Shown here piece after piece: positions 47,220 to 49,174 of a stretch of DNA of 49,174 bases. This stretch comes from Desulfovibrionaceae bacterium (GTDB lineage: Bacteria; Desulfobacterota; Desulfovibrionia; Desulfovibrionales; Desulfovibrionaceae), in NCBI GenBank assembly GCA_017454105.1, contig JAFTDR010000092.1, positions 1 to 49,174 of the forward strand. Direction: 5' to 3'. Positions within the stretch are counted from its first letter, which is position 1, and every line of letters starts with the position of its first letter. The notes below the pieces were generated by a model. That model was given only the letters and a program-made list of their open reading frames with translations, did not search any database and was not told the DNA's origin. Made by a program: the position numbers and the translations under genes.

Positions 47220-47634
47220 TCGTCCAAACCGTCCTCTTTTGCTGGCAATTTGGGGGAGTGAAGACAGGTGAGGCCAAAAACAAACTGACATTTTTGCGGA
47301 GGCAGGCGGAGATCCTGGTATGTTCAAATCAAAGTGGCAATTTTTTTCGACCGCAGTAAGCCCACAAAAACACGATCTTTTTTTCAAGGGAGCCTGCGAG
47401 CAGGCATGCTACGCACAAAGTGTGGCGCATTAGGAGACCGCAGCCGCATCGTGTGACATGACAGGCTTAGAGAAGGCGGTACGAGAGATATCCATACGTG
47501 TTTACAAGGAGAATTGCAATCGATCGCAAGACCAAGTCCCCCCACAGGAGGACACAAGAGAAGAACTTGCTCTTTTCCCTATCCTATTTTAGTATCAATT
47601 TTTTTTCACTTGTCCTCAGCACTGGGAGTGCCCC
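47220..47634. other. Divergent intergenic region
   Basis: This 415-bp space between the minus-strand WbsX gene and the plus-strand kinase gene must hold both promoters. It contains the short repeat copy at 47331-47357 and the small inverted repeat GAGCCTGCGAGCAGGC near 47389. A good ribosome-binding site (AAGGAG near 47507) is not followed by a convincing gene; the 60-codon frame at 47498 has no family features. No promoter is clear enough to mark. Confidence 0.35.
47331..47357 (+). repeat. Short dispersed repeat, second copy
   Basis: AAAGTGGCAATTTTTTT followed by CGACCGCAGT matches 8827-8856 apart from two bases in the T-run and one at the junction. It lies upstream of the WbsX-type gene, in its presumed promoter region. 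Confidence 0.55.
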
Positions 47635-48597
47635 ATGTCCGTTTATATTTCGGGATCATTGGCGTTTGATCGCATTATGACTTTTCCTGGTCATTTTCAC
47701 GACCACATCCTTGCCGAAAACTTACGAACCATTAACGTCAGTTTCATGGTGGATGCCATGGAAGTTCGACGCGGCGGTTGCGCGGGCAATATTGCCTACT
47801 CGCTCGCCCTCCTTGGGGAAAAAGCGGTTATCATATCCTCAGCTGGCAAAGATTTTGACAACTACGCAAAACATTTGCAGGAATACGGCATACCGATTGA
47901 GGGGATTACTCAGCATAAGGACATATATACGGCACAAGGCTTTATCACAACAGATTTGAACAACAATCAGATTACAGGCTTCTATCCAGGCGCCATGGGC
48001 AGAGAGGCGACATATTCCTTCCCGAATCTTGATCCAGAACACGATGTGGCCATAGTCTCACCGGGCAATGTTGCCGACATGAAGCGGCTCTCTGCAATGT
48101 ACAGAGATAAGGGCGTTCGCTATATCTACGATCCCGGCCAGCAAATACCCATCCTCGACAAAAAAGATCTTCTTGAAGCGATAGAAGGATCGTTTGCGCT
48201 TATATCCAACGACTATGAAATCAATATGATTTGCAACACAACTGGTCTGAGCATCAATGAACTGGTCGGAAGAACATTGTGGGTTGTGACGACACAGGGA
48301 AGCAAGGGCGCGTGCATCCATGGTGCGGACGGCACAGAGGATGTCATTGATCCTGTTCAAATTGACACTGTTGTCGATCCGACAGGAGCAGGAGACGCCC
48401 ACAGAGGCGGTATTCTCTTTGGCCTTGCCAACGGTCTTGACCTTCCGACTGCGGCACGGATCGGTTCAGTCAGCGCAAGTTTCTGCGTGGAAAAACTGGG
48501 AACGCAAGAACACTATTTCACAAAGGCAATGGTTGCTACGCGCTATCAGGACACTTTCGGAACACTCCCTGAAGCTGTGGCAAAACTTTTGTCTTAG
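47635..48597 (+). CDS. PfkB-family carbohydrate or nucleoside kinase
   Basis: The 320-residue cytoplasmic kinase is of the ribokinase/PfkB fold. The glycine-rich N-terminal motif RRGGCAGNIAYSLALLG is at about residue 45. The catalytic signature DPTGAGDAHRGG near 249-260 contains the Asp base and the anion hole. Length is normal for the family. Similar proteins are usually annotated as carbohydrate kinase or adenosine kinase; the FITTDLNNNQITGFYPGA region suggests the adenosine kinase-like subgroup, but the substrate cannot be settled. The start ATG 47635 has GGGAG about 7 nt upstream. It stands alone, and its stop abuts a dispersed hairpin repeat. Confidence 0.88.
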   Translation: MSVYISGSLAFDRIMTFPGHFHDHILAENLRTINVSFMVDAMEVRRGGCAGNIAYSLALLGEKAVIISSAGKDFDNYAKHLQEYGIPIEGITQHKDIYTAQGFITTDLNNNQITGFYPGAMGREATYSFPNLDPEHDVAIVSPGNVADMKRLSAMYRDKGVRYIYDPGQQIPILDKKDLLEAIEGSFALISNDYEINMICNTTGLSINELVGRTLWVVTTQGSKGACIHGADGTEDVIDPVQIDTVVDPTGAGDAHRGGILFGLANGLDLPTAARIGSVSASFCVEKLGTQEHYFTKAMVATRYQDTFGTLPEAVAKLLS

Positions 48598-48655
48598 GAA
48601 CTGTAAAAAGTATCCTGATATTGTTGTCGAAACTGCCACGCAGTTTCGACAACAG
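48598..48655 (+). repeat. Dispersed hairpin repeat, copy 3 (partial)
   Basis: It starts directly at the stop of the kinase gene with GGAACTGTAAAAAG, as copies 1 and 2 do. The hairpin here is the best of the three: TGTTGTCGAAACTG (48622-48635), loop CCACG, and its exact 14-base complement (48641-48654). The rest of the ~300-bp element is missing. No T-run follows, so it is not a typical terminator, though it may stabilise the mRNA end. Confidence 0.7.
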
Positions 48656-49174
48656 AAGGGACGCCCATTACTGAACGCCCCCGCACACTAGTACTGGCTT
48701 CCCTAAGTCCATGTGACTCTTTTATGGCTCCTGGGGAGGCCCCACCGCCGACTGCCCCATACTCTACGGATAGTCTGTAACTTTTCTGAGCAAGTCGCAT
48801 CGACACTACGTCATACGTACATTCTGCTGGTAAATTAGCAGGTCATAATCATTTACTTTTTGAAAAAGAACAGTCATATATTTTTTTAATTTATTTAAAT
48901 AATAAATCAAGGATAACCATGAATATACTTTAGCAGCATCGATATTGCATGTTATAGTATAATTTTAGATTGTATTTAATTTATACTTAAACACCTTACA
49001 ATTCTACCCAAAAATACAAAAATATCTATTAATATACTCAATACCTCTATTAAATACAAAAATAATAATTAAACTTTAATCTAATAAATTATTTTGCGAA
49101 TTAATCGTATTTTAGTACGCTAAAAAATAAATATGAATAACGGTATTATTTTATTTACTCTATATATTATCTAC
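48656..49174. other. Non-coding right edge, strongly AT-rich at the end
   Basis: No gene is recognised. About 48656-48830 has ordinary composition and shares short blocks with the left end of the window (ACTAGTAC near 48689; GACTGCCCCA near 48752 and 629). From about 48840 to the end the sequence is extremely AT-rich, like 1001-1920, with no reading frame. Confidence 0.5.

Noticed and set aside
47220..47387. N-terminal extension of the WbsX protein
   Set aside because: The family starts at MQCVAFYLPQFH; the extra 56 codons have no similarity and cover the repeat at 47331-47357.

Overview
The window carries one very large hybrid PKS/NRPS gene cluster (about 9.47-45.64 kb, all on + and tightly spaced) set between decayed, repeat-rich DNA. 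The left 9.4 kb is mostly non-coding or broken: remnants of an IS200/IS605-type element (tnpA, tnpB and a right-end hairpin), a group II-type reverse transcriptase fragment, duplicated repeats, an AT-rich desert at about 1.0-1.9 kb, and a minus-strand pair of a CesT-type type III secretion chaperone and a frameshifted effector-like gene. The effector/chaperone pair and the gene decay suggest a host-associated Gram-negative bacterium. An outer-membrane beta-barrel gene and a PfkB kinase of a type I associate with Desulfovibrio-like bacteria fit this, but the taxonomic assignment is inference only.

The assembly line is four proteins. Protein A (9471-17888): FAAL-ACP-KS-[AT relic]-ACP-Cy-A(Ox)-PCP. 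Protein B (17894-26185): KS-[no AT]-DH-ER-KR-ACP-Cy-A-PCP. Protein C (26210-29251): KS-AT-[first part of a C-methyltransferase]. Protein D (29261-38752): [C-methyltransferase core]-DH-ER-KR-ACP-Cy-A(MT)-PCP-TE. Every PKS module is followed by a heterocyclisation NRPS module, and all three A domains carry a cysteine-type specificity code. The predicted product is a fatty-acyl-primed chain with three thiazole/thiazoline rings, each preceded by a two-carbon polyketide unit: the first ring oxidised to thiazole, the second unit fully reduced, the third unit C-methylated.

Downstream in the same probable operon are a type II thioesterase, an RND/MmpL-type exporter, a LolA-like periplasmic protein, an outer-membrane beta-barrel, an LCM-type methyltransferase and an Sfp-type phosphopantetheinyl transferase. 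FAAL priming plus MmpL-type export resembles the logic of mycobacterial surface-lipid clusters. No TonB receptor, siderophore ABC transporter, salicylate synthase or regulator is visible.

The most unusual points are: (i) one AT for three KS modules, with the other two AT sites at different stages of loss; (ii) one C-methyltransferase domain divided between two polypeptides by a single in-frame TAG with a ribosome-binding site on it; (iii) a KR with His at the catalytic Tyr position; and (iv) a perfect 14-bp hairpin directly after the last megasynthase gene.

Right of the cluster lie a 140-bp MITE-like palindrome, a minus-strand WbsX-type glycan gene with its terminator, a PfkB-family kinase, another copy of the hairpin repeat seen left of the cluster, and an AT-rich end.
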